Assembly: GCA_026018925.1 (NCBI GenBank)
Contig: JAKSZU010000016.1
Location: 30,780,877 to 30,844,876, forward strand
Source of the DNA: Tupaia tana
Taxonomy: Eukaryota; Chordata; Mammalia; Scandentia; Tupaiidae
Length of the DNA stretch: 64,000 nt
Reading direction: 5' to 3'
The translations under genes were made by a program, and so were the position numbers. Each line of letters starts with the position of its first letter. Position 1 is the first letter of the stretch. Below the pieces are notes generated by a model that saw only the letters and a program-made list of their open reading frames with translations, did no database searches and was not told the origin of the DNA. Of this stretch, positions 10,838 through 21,399 are shown piece after piece.

Positions 10838-11681
10838 ACCAGTTCAAAACTACTCTTCTTGAAATTACCTGCTGAAGGTAGTTAGATTACTTTTGATATT
10901 GTGTGATCAACAAAATGTTGGGGAAAAAGGAATGGAAGACAACTGTATATAGCAGAGATAGTGTAATAAGAGAGTGGGAAAGGGCAGAGGGTCAAACATG
11001 GGGTAAAAAACATATATATACGTATACATATGTATGAAAGCAGAAATGGAATATTATTGATGATAACATGCATGATTAAGCCACTATGCAGTTTATTCTA
11101 GATGGGAAATCACATTTAGTACGTTGTGATGATGCTCAGGGAATGAATGTTAAGTAATTAAAAAAAAAGTTGCAGGAGAAAAAAAAATACGGTCAAACTG
11201 TTCATATTGAAATTTTTTTAAAAATGCATATTTGATGACTGCAGTAAGCTATATAGCTCCAGCTGGGTTCTACTTTATAATCTGTTCATTCTACTCACTG
11301 GGGTTTATGCCTAAAGTCAGACTTGGGTTCATGTATAGGTATATATCAGCTGTGCTAGCTATTGGATATATTTAGACTAATTAAGTTCATTAGCAAATCA
11401 ATTAAATGGGGGGGGAAGGCATAGAAAGCAACCATGGATACCAGAGACAATGTGGGAGGAGGGTGGGACATGGCAGAGGGTGAGGGATAAGGAATCAAGG
11501 ATGGCAAAACAAAAAACAAAGTATACAAGACATAAGAATTGGAAAATTATTTGCTGAAAACATGTATGTTGATGTGCTTGATTGAGCCAATACACAGTGT
11601 ATTTTGGATGGAAAATTCATTTGTATGCTGTAATGATGTATAGTGAATTAATGTAAAAAATAAATAAATTTAAAGAAAAAA
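10838..11681 (+). mobile_element. L1 3'-UTR insertion with duplicated 3' end and A-tail
   Basis: The insertion is bounded by the 15-bp TSD aaaagtcacccttgg (10686-10700 and 11682-11696) and ends in 'aaataaataaatttaaagaaaaa'. It holds G/purine-rich runs ('gggaaagggcagagggt', 'gggacatggcagagggtgag') like L1 3' UTRs. Two related segments, about 10905-11170 and 11400-11660, align in word order (agagggt, aaacatgNatg, gattgagcca/gattaagcca), suggesting a duplicated 3' end. The L1 assignment is from architecture only. Confidence 0.65.
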
Positions 11682-11736
11682 AAAAGTCACCCTTGGTCAA
11701 ATATTTCTTTTGAGCAACAGAACAGACTAAAACTCA
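11682..11736 (+). mobile_element. MLT1/MaLR-type LTR, 3' part (split)
   Basis: After the right TSD copy the LTR continues 'tcaaatatttcttttgagc' and 'aacagaacagactaaaactca', matching the end of MLT1-class LTRs (gcaacagaaa.. gactaagaca). Confidence 0.8.
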
Positions 11737-12381
11737 AATGGTATCTGGCGTAAAAATGTCTCTAAATAAAGAAAAAATGCATATACACAAAAATGTAAAA
11801 GTTACCAAAAATATACAATAAATAAATAAAGTAAATAAAAGAGAGAATGTGAGATAAGACAAAGGCAGTGTTGGATTTGAAGTGGGAGAGACGCTTTCAT
11901 TTTTTTGTTTGTGTTTTGTTAACTTTCTGTTAGGTTTTCTTTTTCTTCTTCTTATTTTCTTCTTTTCTTTGCTTATATTCAATTACTTTTATTGCATATA
12001 AAATTAATTTGCCCAGCATGAATATTTTTTATCTTAGTCCATTCAAAGATATTACTATATGCATCAGCAACAGACAATTTTCCAAGTTTTTGTCAGTTAA
12101 ATGTTTCAGTTTTCTTCTCTTGTTTCTCTTTCTCCCACGTCCCCCCACCCCACATTTCAGGTTTTCATGTCAACCTCATAGATAAGTAATTTAGAAATGC
12201 CTGTAAGTACTTATTTAATGATAAGTCTTATCCCTACAGTAATATGATTACTGTACCATTTTCTTTTACTAGTTCTTTATATTAGAAAATAAATCGTTGC
12301 AGTTTCATTTGTCCACATGAAAATTATAGATTTTTCCAGCAGGTCACAAAACTTACTTTGTTCATAATTAACTAGATTTAA
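11737..12381. other. Non-coding sequence, nothing recognised
   Basis: AT-rich with local polypyrimidine and A-rich runs. No gene or confident repeat seen. Confidence 0.5.
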
Positions 12382-12393
12382 TACCTTGTTTTA

Positions 12394-12557
12394 CCTTTTG
12401 TTTGTTTGTCTGTGAGCATATGTCTGCCTGCCAGAGGAAGACAGAAAGACAGAGAGAGAAAGGGAGAGGAAGAAACCAGCCTCTCTCCTGCTAATGGAGC
12501 ATGTTTATGTCACAATCCCTTCTCTTCCATTTCTCCATCCTGTTGGGATTTGGGGCA

Positions 12558-12600
<43 letters not shown>

Positions 12601-12696
12601 CTTAGCATGTTTTTCAAGCTACCAGTGCCAGGGTTTAAATTGCCATTGACCATGAGCGATCCAGCTCCCTTAACCACTGGGCTATGGGGCTGGCCC
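12394..12696 (-). mobile_element. tRNA-derived SINE, long form with (CA)n expansion
   Basis: The head ends 'ccactgggctatggggctggccc'. Similar words 'taccttgttttac' and 'taccttgctttat' flank it as TSD candidates. A perfect CA run (about 12551-12598) replaces the body's GT/CA segment. Confidence 0.83.
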
Positions 12697-12724
12697 TTAC
12701 CTTGCTTTATTCTGAGTGTCCCAT

Positions 12725-13098
12725 TGTCTTATCTTAGGCTACTAAAGCAAAGTACCATAACTGTGTGGCTTATATACAACAAAAATTTATTTCTCACCCA
12801 TCTGGAGACTGGAAATCAGAGGGCAAAGTTTGAGCATGTCCAGTTCTGGTAAGGCAACTTTTACAGCTGCATATAGCTTACTTCTTGTTGTATCATCATG
12901 TGGTGGAAAGAGGGTGAGAAAGCTTTCAGGGGTTTCTTCGAGAAGAATCCTAATTGCATTCATGTGACCTCCAACCTCATGACCTGATCACTTCCCACGG
13001 GTCCCAGCTCTTACTACTATAACATTGGGAGCTAGGATTTCAACATAAGAATTTTGTTCCGGGTGGGAGAGGGGGACACAAACATTCGGTCCATTGCA
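12725..13098 (-). mobile_element. MLT1/MaLR-type LTR
   Basis: Minus-strand copy. On the plus strand 'tgtcttatcttaggctact', 'gtaccataactgtgtggctta', 'aatttatttctcaccc', 'cttcccacgggtcccagct' and 'aaacattcggtccattgca' appear in the order expected for a reversed MLT1-class LTR. Confidence 0.88.
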
Positions 13099-13193
13099 CG
13101 TATTTATATGTATTTTGTTATAGCCTTCTGAAGGAATTCTGTCGTTTTCTCCCAGTTCCCTTTATTCTTCTTTGCTGTTATATAGGTAATTTT

Positions 13194-13475
13194 TTTCTTT
13201 TTTTTTACATTAATAATTTTTTTTGGAGAGGTTTTCGCTATAGGGTGCGTGTGCTCGCCAGAAAGACAGAGAGAAACAGAGAGAGAGAAAGCGAGAAATT
13301 ACCCCCCAGGGGGGATGGCCACGCTGCAATCCCTTCTCCTCCGTTCTCCTCTTGGGATCTTGGGCAGGCACGCACACGCGCCCGGCGCGAGTTTAAGCCG
13401 CCGGGTCTGGGACTTGAACTGCGGTCGACTACATGGGAGTCCAGCGACATAGCCATTACACTAACTGCTGGTCCC
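13194..13475 (-). mobile_element. Young tRNA-derived SINE, long form
   Basis: Perfect 15-bp TSD tatataggtaatttt at 13179-13193 and 13476-13490. The body is CpG-rich with intact boxes. The tail (13194-13225) contains a short non-A insert. Confidence 0.95.
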
Positions 13476-13490
13476 TATATAGGTAATTTT

Positions 13491-15029
13491 GAGAGCTTGT
13501 CTGAACCTTCTAGTGCTTTAATCTTGACAGTTTTAGAGATGAGACAATCTGGGGCTATGAGCAATCTATGCTTTACGGGACACATGTGAGACACTAGGTG
13601 GGGGAAAGGGAGCTGAGACCAAGCAGTTGGGATATGAGAAAAATGAGCAAAGCTGAGTATGAGTGCATAATTCACACAGACAGTAGGTGAGATATAAGCT
13701 GGAATATGACAAAATAAGTTCAGGACAGTGGGGGAGATGCGACAGTGAGAGTTTGTAAAGGGGCTATATCGGTCTCAGTATTGTTGATAGGTCACAATGT
13801 CATATGAATATCATTCATAAAGATTTACTGAGAAATGACCTGTATTAAAAAATAATTAAATAATAAGCATGCCTTGACTTGGAATTTAAGAGATTTTTAG
13901 TCCTAACAACAAACATAGGATCTCTCTGATCAGATTAGGATTAAAAGAAAAAAGAAAAAGGAAAAGGAAAAAATTTAAAATGAAAGATTTAAAAACTTAA
14001 CAACTGTCATCCATATGCAAGGTGACTAGTCCATTTTTTCAGATGCTGTTTGGGGAAATGAAATGAACAATACACATATAGTTTTATAAAAGTACCTTAA
14101 TTTCAAACAATTCTACCTTGTCATCTCATGATGCAAATCATTACAATGCCTTAACATTTTACTTAGTCAAATTTCATTTTTCATTACGCCTTTTTTTTTG
14201 GAGAGAGGCAAAAAGGATAGGAAGTATAGTAGGAGACAAATTAGGTTTCAGAGGAGGTTCAAGATTTTACAGAGAGCTTGGAGCTCTAGGCAGGTGAGGC
14301 AAAGCAGAATCCCAGTGAAAGACACTGGGCTAAAACATTAAAGGATTCAAACAATCGCCAATGAGAAGTGACATTCAGTACATTGTGAGCTGGGTCTTAA
14401 TGCAGGCTCACAAAACTGAGTGGGGGAGCAATTCCCTAGAGAAGGTGAAGCAACTGACTCCGATCCTTTGCTGGTCAAGAGCTCCTCAGGCCCTTCATAG
14501 TGGGGGGCTGCAGCTTTATGGACTCGAGCTGCATCTGGGACAGACAATGCCTCAACTATTTTATTCTGGCTTATTTAGTGTCATTGAATTTCATTTTCTC
14601 TTGGTACTACTTATTCTTTTTTTTTTTTTTGGCACAGGGTAAGAAAATACAGAGGCTTATACTCTTTTTCATCTACCATTGGTAATAGCTACATAAATCT
14701 AAAAAAATAAATAAATAAAAATAACAATAACAGTTACTGTTTCCCTTCCCCTAACCTTCACTGAAAGAGAAGTTTCTATCTCTTGGGATTCATAAATTAG
14801 CACTAAGCACTCCAAGTGCAGCCATATCCTGATAATTTATGCAGTAATATTTGTAATGAAATTCCTGTAGTGTATATGTCTTATTTCACGATAAGATAAT
14901 TAAATCCTTAAGGATAATGTTTAATAGTTATTTTATATGAGTTACAATCCCAGACATAATGCTAGAAACCTGGAGAATAAAATTATTTGGATTAGAAACC
15001 TTATATTTATAAGGTCCAGAAGTAAAAAC
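13491..15029. other. Non-coding sequence, possible unidentified LTR near 14.2-14.6 kb
   Basis: No gene seen. The stretch 14190-14600 is less AT-rich and on the minus strand has an AATAAA-type signal near 14560. That could be an old LTR, but I could not place it in a family. Confidence 0.4.
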
Positions 15030-15201
15030 TATATAATAAAAAATAGCAATAAATTGAGAAATTTTACTTTTGGCAATGATGAACTAAGTCTCCCACCATA
15101 AGAAACTGTATCTAAACAAAGTATGTAAAAATAGCAGCATAACTATAATTCCCAAGAGAAAGGATCATAAATTAGAGAGGTGGAGCCTAAATAGAGCATA
15201 G
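15030..15201 (+). mobile_element. Old L1 5' part (split segment 1)
   Basis: Probable 5' region of the old L1 whose ORF1-ORF2 junction lies at 17.6-18.0 kb. The words 'ttggcaatgatgaactaag', 'tctcccacc' and 'atcataaattagagagg' resemble an L1 5' region, and the sequence resumes right of a SINE with the same TSD. Confidence 0.4.
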
Positions 15202-15465
15202 TGATACCAGCACTTGGCATAATGGTTATGTTTCTGGACTCCCATGTAGTCGACCATGGTTCAAGTCCTGGACCCGGTGGCTTAAACATGCTGGGCACGT
15301 GTGCATGCGTGCTCAAGATCCCAAGAGGAGAATGGACGAGAAGGGATTGCAGCATGGTGAACCTCCCTGGGGGGTGATTTCTTGCTTTCTGTCTCTTTGT
15401 CTGTCTCTGTCTTTCTGGTGAGTGCATGCATCCTATAACAAAAACTTCTCCAAAAAGATAAAAAA
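15202..15465 (+). mobile_element. tRNA-derived SINE, long form, with 12-bp TSD
   Basis: TSD aatagagcatag at 15190-15201 and 15466-15477. The head 'ataccagcacttggcataatgg', body and tail are all present. Confidence 0.92.
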
Positions 15466-15822
15466 AATAGAGCATAGCAACTTCACTAAGCTGATAAGGC
15501 ACATAATAGATTATGGGAGACACTACAGACAGTTGGATTTCAAGAGGCACAGTACTTGAAAAATAACACAGGAATCTGAATGAAGGACTCTTAAGGCTTT
15601 GAATGGATAGTAAGACTTTGACCATATACTCAATTAGAAATCCAGAAATGTCCTACTTTAGGAGATGATAGTAAGGTCTAAGCTAGACATGATATAGCCA
15701 AAAATTTAAATAATTATGAAATGGATCAAGGAACTCAATTGAACAATATTAAATAACCAAATTCAATATTCTATAAATGATACCACAAAATGTAGACTTT
15801 CATTTAAAAAACAAACAAACAT
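15466..15822 (+). mobile_element. Old L1 5'/ORF1 region (split segment 2)
   Basis: Continuation of the element interrupted by the upstream SINE. Similarity is weak and assigned mainly by continuity with the clearer L1 downstream. Confidence 0.35.
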
Positions 15823-16079
15823 GGGGGTCAATAGATGGGTGTAATGGTTATGTTAACGAATGTCCATCTGTTACATCCCAGACCTGGTTGCTTAAAACTA
15901 CCACAGGGTGCTTACGTGTGAGTGCCCAAGATCCCAGGAGGAGAATGGAGTAGGAATTGCAGTGTGGCCATCACCGTGGGGGTGATTTCTCACTTTCCCT
16001 CTCACTGTCTCTGTCTCTCTGTTTCTCTATCTCCCTGACGAGTTCACATTTACTTAGGCAAAAAACTCTTACAAAAAAA
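15823..16079 (+). mobile_element. tRNA-derived SINE, long form
   Basis: Diverged head 'gggggtcaatagatgggtgtaatgg', then body 'cccaagatcccaggaggag' and an A-rich tail. Confidence 0.83.
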
Positions 16080-16088
16080 TCATCATAA

Positions 16089-16346
16089 GGGGCCAACAGG
16101 TGGCGTGATGGTGAAGGTAGTTGACACCTACACGGTCACCTGTCCTTCAAGTGCTGGATCCGGTGGCTTGAAAGTCACTCCAGGCACATGTGCATGTGTG
16201 CTCAAAATCTCAGGAGGAGAATGGAAGAGGAAGGATTGCAGCATGACTATTCACCCCAGGGAGTGAGTTCTCACTTTCTCTCTCTTTGTCTCTCTCCAGC
16301 GAATGCATGTGTCCTATGACAGAACAAAACAAAGCAAAACAAAACT
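16089..16346 (+). mobile_element. tRNA-derived SINE, long form
   Basis: Head 'ggggccaacaggtggcgtgatgg', B box 'cttcaagtgctgg', body and an (aaaac)n tail. It lies ten bases after the previous SINE. Confidence 0.88.
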
Positions 16347-16696
16347 TGAAGAGTATTCAGTATAAAATCAAAAATTGCCATGTGTGGAAAAAATTAAAAA
16401 TATATGACTCAGTGAAGGAAAAAGCAGTTAATAAAAAACAGAACTATTATAATAATGTAGATGTTAGAATTAACTTGTAAGAACCTAAAATGTAGTCTAT
16501 TAATATATTTAATGACTAAAATAAAAATGTGGCATAACAAGTGAACAGAGGGAATCTTAGAATCTCGTAGAAAAATTAAAATCATAAAAGGTCTTAATCA
16601 GAGAGTGGAATTCAAAAAAATGTTTAAAACTGAAAAGAGTACAGCATCAGATCAGAAAACACTGAAAACATCTGTGATTTAAAACTAGGGTAAAAA
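16347..16696 (+). mobile_element. Old L1 ORF1 region (split segment 3)
   Basis: A-rich sense-strand sequence ('gaaaaaattaaaaatatatgac', 'gaaaagagtacagcatc') consistent with decayed L1 ORF1. Placed by context between clearer L1 segments. Confidence 0.4.
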
Positions 16697-16975
16697 GGGG
16701 CCAGTAGGTGGCATGGTATTTCAAGCACTCGACTCCCACCTGATTGACTGCAGTTTGAGTCCTGAACCAAGTGTGTTGAAACTCATGTTCTATGCACACG
16801 TGTCGAAACCCAAAATCCCAGGAGGAGAATGGATGAGAAGTGATAGCAGCAAGCCATCCACCCTGGTGGGGGGTGGGGGGGTGTGATTTCACACTTTCCC
16901 TCTCCTTGTCACTGTCTCTGGTGAGCACACACATCCTATGGCAAAAACCTTATAAAAAAAGACAAACAAAAAAAA
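16697..16975 (+). mobile_element. tRNA-derived SINE, long form
   Basis: Head 'ggggccagtaggtggcatgg', body 'cccaaaatcccaggaggag', and G-run variants at 16860-16880 where other copies carry 'cccctgggggg'. Confidence 0.88.
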
Positions 16976-18035
16976 GCACTCAGGATAAAAGAAGAAAATT
17001 TAAATGAAGCACCAAAAAAGTCTAAAAAAAAGAACGTGTCAGTGAATATAATACAATATTAAACAGTCCATGATATGTACAATAACAGAAGGGGATATAA
17101 CATGTTGGTCCTTCATAGTCGAATTGCTGAAATTGAGTTTAATGTAAATACATTAAAAGTAGTCAGAAGTAATAAAAAGGCACATTACATGAACAATGAT
17201 ACAAATTACCTCTATCTTCTTATTGCAAATGCAATTCAAAAAAACCCAAAAGATTGGCATTTTTAAAATGCCACCAAAAAAACAAAAAACAAAAAACTCT
17301 CAGCCCAGAATTTAATTTTTAAAATGAGGACAAAACAGAAACATTTGTAAGTTAAACAAAAGCCAAACATTCTTATTCTTCTCGAACAAGAATACCGTAA
17401 AAATTTTCTCAGGCTGACACTAGACAGACACATGTATGTACATAAATGTTTAAGATGCACTGGAGACTATAAATATAAACTATATTGTTTTCATTTATCA
17501 TTTTAAAATGTCAATTAACATTTTAAAGCAAAAACAATAAACTATGAAGTTTTTAATACATATGAAAATAAAATATTTGATAATCTTAGCCCAGGACAGA
17601 ACATATAAATCAAAGGAAGTATATGATATAATCTTCAATTATACTTATAGTAGTGTAATATTATTTGAAGGTGGACTATGATAAGTTAAAGATTCAAATA
17701 ATGTCCTCCAGAAAACACTGGGAAATAAAAGATACAAAGTAAAAAAGACAAAGGAGCAAATAAAATATATCAGTAAATACCTAATTAATTCCAAAAACTC
17801 CAAAAAGAAGGTAAAAGAAAATGAACAAACAAAAAATAAAGTGTAGAAGAAAGATAACAAAAAGATGGACTTATACACAATTACCTATTACGTGGAATAA
17901 AAATAGACTAAATTCTCAAATGAAAAGGTAGAGTTTGCCAGATTGACTAAACAAGCAAGACTCAACTCTCCAAGAGCTGCATTTATACATAAAGCTACAG
18001 ATACATTACAAAGAGATCAGAAGATTCACGTTAGA
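16976..18035 (+). mobile_element. Old L1: ORF1 end to ORF2 start
   Basis: The best-conserved stretch has 'taatattatttgaaggtgg', 'actatgataagttaaagat', 'attccaaaaactccaaaaag' and then 'agactaaattctcaaatg', 'gtttgccagattgacta', 'caagcaagactcaactc'. These follow old mammalian L1 from the ORF1/ORF2 spacer into ORF2 codons for N-G-L-N-type and W-I-K-K-Q-D-type motifs. All frames are broken. Confidence 0.7.
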
Positions 18036-18836
18036 TAAAGAGAGTTATTTATTTGTTTGCCATGGACTTGACATTTTGATCTACATACCTAGACCCCATT
18101 GCCTTTTCCCTGGAGCATCACTGGAATTATAGACTTGATATTCCTGTGAGCATATCTACACAAACCTAGTCATTTAAGTAAAAGAATATAATGCAAGACA
18201 TTTTATTTGTTTCCGTAAAATAGGACTATTTTTCATATAAGATAATGAAAAATAATAATTTCTCTAATACCCATGTAACAGCAATGACATTTTCTTTCCA
18301 AGTTGACTTAGCAGTCCAGCAGGAACACAGTACAAAACAGTGTGAAATGTATCAGAAGCATGTTAAGCTCATTTGCGCACACCCACACACTGAAAGTGTA
18401 AAAATTATAAATTTGTAAAATCACGCACACAAAATGGGTGAGACGTTAAAAAAAAAAAAAAAAAAACTAAAGCATTTGGAAAAGAAACAAATAACAGAAC
18501 TTATTCTATAAAATTGAAATTTCTTATGATCCCAACAGAATTTATAATTATCAGGGTTTATTTTCCATGAAGCCGGGAAGAAATTATGGTAATAGTTTTT
18601 TTTTTTTTTTTCTTTTTTGTTCTGATGTCAGAAAATAGAACAAAATAAAACAGGGAGACCTGCTGTTGGTGCTTGGGAGTGTCTCAAAATTTTCTTTAAA
18701 TCCAAATGAGTGACTAGGCAGATAGAAACCCAAGTGTCACTTTAATTGCCAATAAAGACTAGATTCGAAGACATAGCCTTGTCCTCTAGCTACCGTTCCA
18801 TAAGTACTTAAAGCAAGGAAAGTTTGAATTCATAGA
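18036..18836. other. Non-coding sequence with A-run and T-run
   Basis: A perfect A-run lies near 18448-18466 and a T-run near 18597-18611. No gene or element is confidently recognised. Confidence 0.5.
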
Positions 18837-19249
18837 CTATTATAGATTGAATGTTTGTCTCCCCCAAATTCATATGCTGAAATCTTAACTCCCAATGTGG
18901 TGGTATGAGAGGTTGGGTATTTGGGAGGTGATTAGATCATGTAGGTGGAATCTTCATGAATGAGATTATTGTCCTTATGAAACACACCCCAGAGAACTTT
19001 CTAGTCCTCTACTCTGATACTTCTTGTATGTGAAGTATCAGAGTCCTCTACTCACATACTTCTTGTATGTGAGAATACAAGAATATGACTGTCTGAAATC
19101 TGGGGAGGACTCTCACCAGAACCTGACCTTACTGGTAACGGTATTTTCAGACTTCCAGCCCCCAACACTGTGAGAAGTCAATCTATGTTTTTCAGTAAGG
19201 CATCTAGTTTACGGTACTTTGTTACAGAAGCCCAAGTTGACTAAGACAC
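18837..19249 (+). mobile_element. MLT1/MaLR-type LTR with internal hairpin duplication
   Basis: Runs from 'ttatagattgaatgtttg' through 'aattcatatgctgaaatc', 'ttgggaggtgattagatca', 'cttccagcccccaacactg' to 'ttgactaagacac', the MLT1-class order. A 31-bp unit at 19003-19033 is repeated at 19042-19072 with two mismatches, and each contains an inverted repeat. Confidence 0.9.
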
Positions 19250-20002
19250 AGATATACCACCCCAGGTATTACTTCTCTAACTGAAGAAAAATTCTCAAAC
19301 CTCCATGTCTATGATTTCTGATAGCTTAATTCCATTTAAACAGGAAAATGGCACCAATTTATGGTTCGTCAGTCAGGCAACTAGCTCTTCATCCACAGGT
19401 TCGAGAAAGAAAAAAGGAAGGAGCAAGTCCTAATTTACAAAGACCGGCAGAGTAGAAGAAGTAGAAACATTTTATGTTGGAAAAAAAAATGAAGTTTCAG
19501 ATATGCTCTTATTGGAGATGTTGCTGTGGAGAAGCTGTGACTAGGTTAACCAGAAGCAGATCATCTGATATGATTGCCCTGAGAGTATAAATTGGCTTGT
19601 TCCAGTTTGTCTTAAGTTGGAAAGAAGTAGTCATTGACCAGTCTTGACTGTTTATGGAGGGCTATAGCAGAAGTTGTGGTTGAGTTTCCTGGGCTTCTTA
19701 CCTAAGTCAGAGTCGTCTTGTCATAGTGGATTTTGTCTGTTGTATATTCAGTTTCTCAGACTGAAACGTTTTTATCAAAGTACAAAGCATATTGAGAATG
19801 TAATAGTCATGAAATTGGAGAACTGAGGTCATATATATAGGCTGAAAATAAAATCTCCCTAGATTGAATGTAAAGTTGATAGTCTGTAAGGAAAAGTGTT
19901 TGCTGAACAACAATAAAACTGTTGGGCCCTAGAGAAAAAATGACCTACACTTTTCTCTGAAAACAAATTGTGCAATATTATCATAAGTATTATTTAAAAT
20001 CA
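19250..20002. other. Non-coding sequence, nothing recognised
   Basis: No coding domain. It may be old LTR-like or unique sequence; I could not assign it. Confidence 0.5.
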
Positions 20003-20012
20003 ACAGAGCTTT

Positions 20013-20263
20013 GGGAACCAGCAGTTAGCGTTATGGCTATGTCGCTGGACTCCCACGTAGACGACCGCAGTTCGCGTCCCAGACCCGGTGGCTTAAAACT
20101 CATGCCGGGCGCGTGTGCATGAGTGCCCAAGATCCCCAGAGGAGAATGGAGGAGAAGGGATTGCAGTGTGACCATTCCCCCTGGGAGGTGATTTCTCACT
20201 GTCTGGCGAGCGCACGCGCCCTATAGCGAGAAACCTCTCCAAAAAAAAAAAAAAAAACAAAAA
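20013..20263 (+). mobile_element. Young tRNA-derived SINE, long form
   Basis: TSD acagagcttt at 20003-20012 and 20264-20273. CpG-rich body, A box 'tagcgttatgg', B box 'gttcgcgtccc', pure A-tail. Confidence 0.94.
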
Positions 20264-20461
20264 ACAGAGCTTTAAGAAATTGTTTCATCTGAACAAATCA
20301 AAATACTTATTTTTTGTAGTCATATTAATTTGACTAATAAAATACTAATAAAATTAATATCTTGGATCTTTACTATGCCTATACAGTGTTCAACTGTACT
20401 CTTATTCCAGTTTTACCAAAAATAATATGCTAATGATAAACAGATGCAAATATATTTTCTT

Positions 20462-20996
20462 TTTGTTTGTTTGTTTGTTTTTTCTTAGTTTGCTAGAGGG
20501 TGTATGCTCCCTGGAGAGAGACAGAGAAAAGAGGGAAGAAAAGTGAGAAAGTTCCCCCCCAATGGAGGTTTGTCACACTGCCTTCTTTTCTCCTCCATTT
20601 CTCCTTCCAAGATTTTGTGGGACCAGCAGATGGTATAATGATTATGTCACTGGACTCCCATATAGTCAACCATGGTTCAAATCCTAGACCCAACAGCTTA
20701 AAAATCACACTGGGGGGCCATATACGTGTGTGCCTAAAATTCCAAGCGGAGAATGGAGAAGAAGGGATTGGGGCATGGTCATTTGCCCAGGGGTGATTTC
20801 TTGCTTTCTGTCTCTGGTAAGCTCATACACCCTATATTAAAATTCTCTCTAAAAATTAAAAAAAAAAAGAAAGTTTGGGCATACACAGACAGATGCCTAG
20901 CATGTTCTTCAAGTCATTGAGTCCAGAACTGGGACCATGCAGTCAATCATGTGGACTGCAGCCCCCTTAACCACCTACCACACCACTGGCTGTCCC
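20462..20996 (-). mobile_element. Old tRNA-derived SINE split by an oppositely oriented SINE
   Basis: The 3' part (20462-20618, T/GTTT-rich tail) and the 5' part (20873-20996, ending 'accactggctgtccc') belong to one minus-strand SINE. A plus-strand SINE at 20619-20872 interrupts it, giving a fold-back arrangement. Confidence 0.82.
20619..20872 (+). mobile_element. tRNA-derived SINE, long form, nested in another SINE
   Basis: Head 'gggaccagcagatggtataatg', B box 'ggttcaaatcc', body and an A-rich tail. It lies inside the minus-strand copy. Confidence 0.88.
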
Positions 20997-21150
20997 GATA
21001 CAAATTTTGATTCCCATAGTCCTGTCTTTCCTTCCTTCTGAAGTAAAGCTATGGATTTTCTGATTTTTCTTAATTCTTGTTAGAAAAAAATTTTAATTAT
21101 CTTGTTCAATGCCAAATTTGTTCTTGTCTTACATATTCTGTAACAAACTT

Positions 21151-21399
21151 TTCTTTTTTAAATGTTTGCCAAAGGGCATATGCATTTACCACAGAAAAAC
21201 AGAGAGAGAAGAAAGTAAGGAAGTATTCCTAGGGATCATGGTTATACCACAGTCCCTTCTCTATTTCTTTCTCCTTTCAGGACTATGGGACATACACATA
21301 TACATCCACCATGTTTTTCAAGCAGTGGTCTAGGATTCAAACTATGTGGTTAGTCTAGTGGGATCTAGCCATTTTAATCACCATGCCATAGACTGGCCC
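21151..21399 (-). mobile_element. tRNA-derived SINE, diverged
   Basis: Minus-strand body words 'accacagtcccttctct' and 'ctttctcctttcagg', with head ending 'ccatagactggccc'. Flanking 'aacaaact' and 'aataaact' are TSD candidates. Confidence 0.78.
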
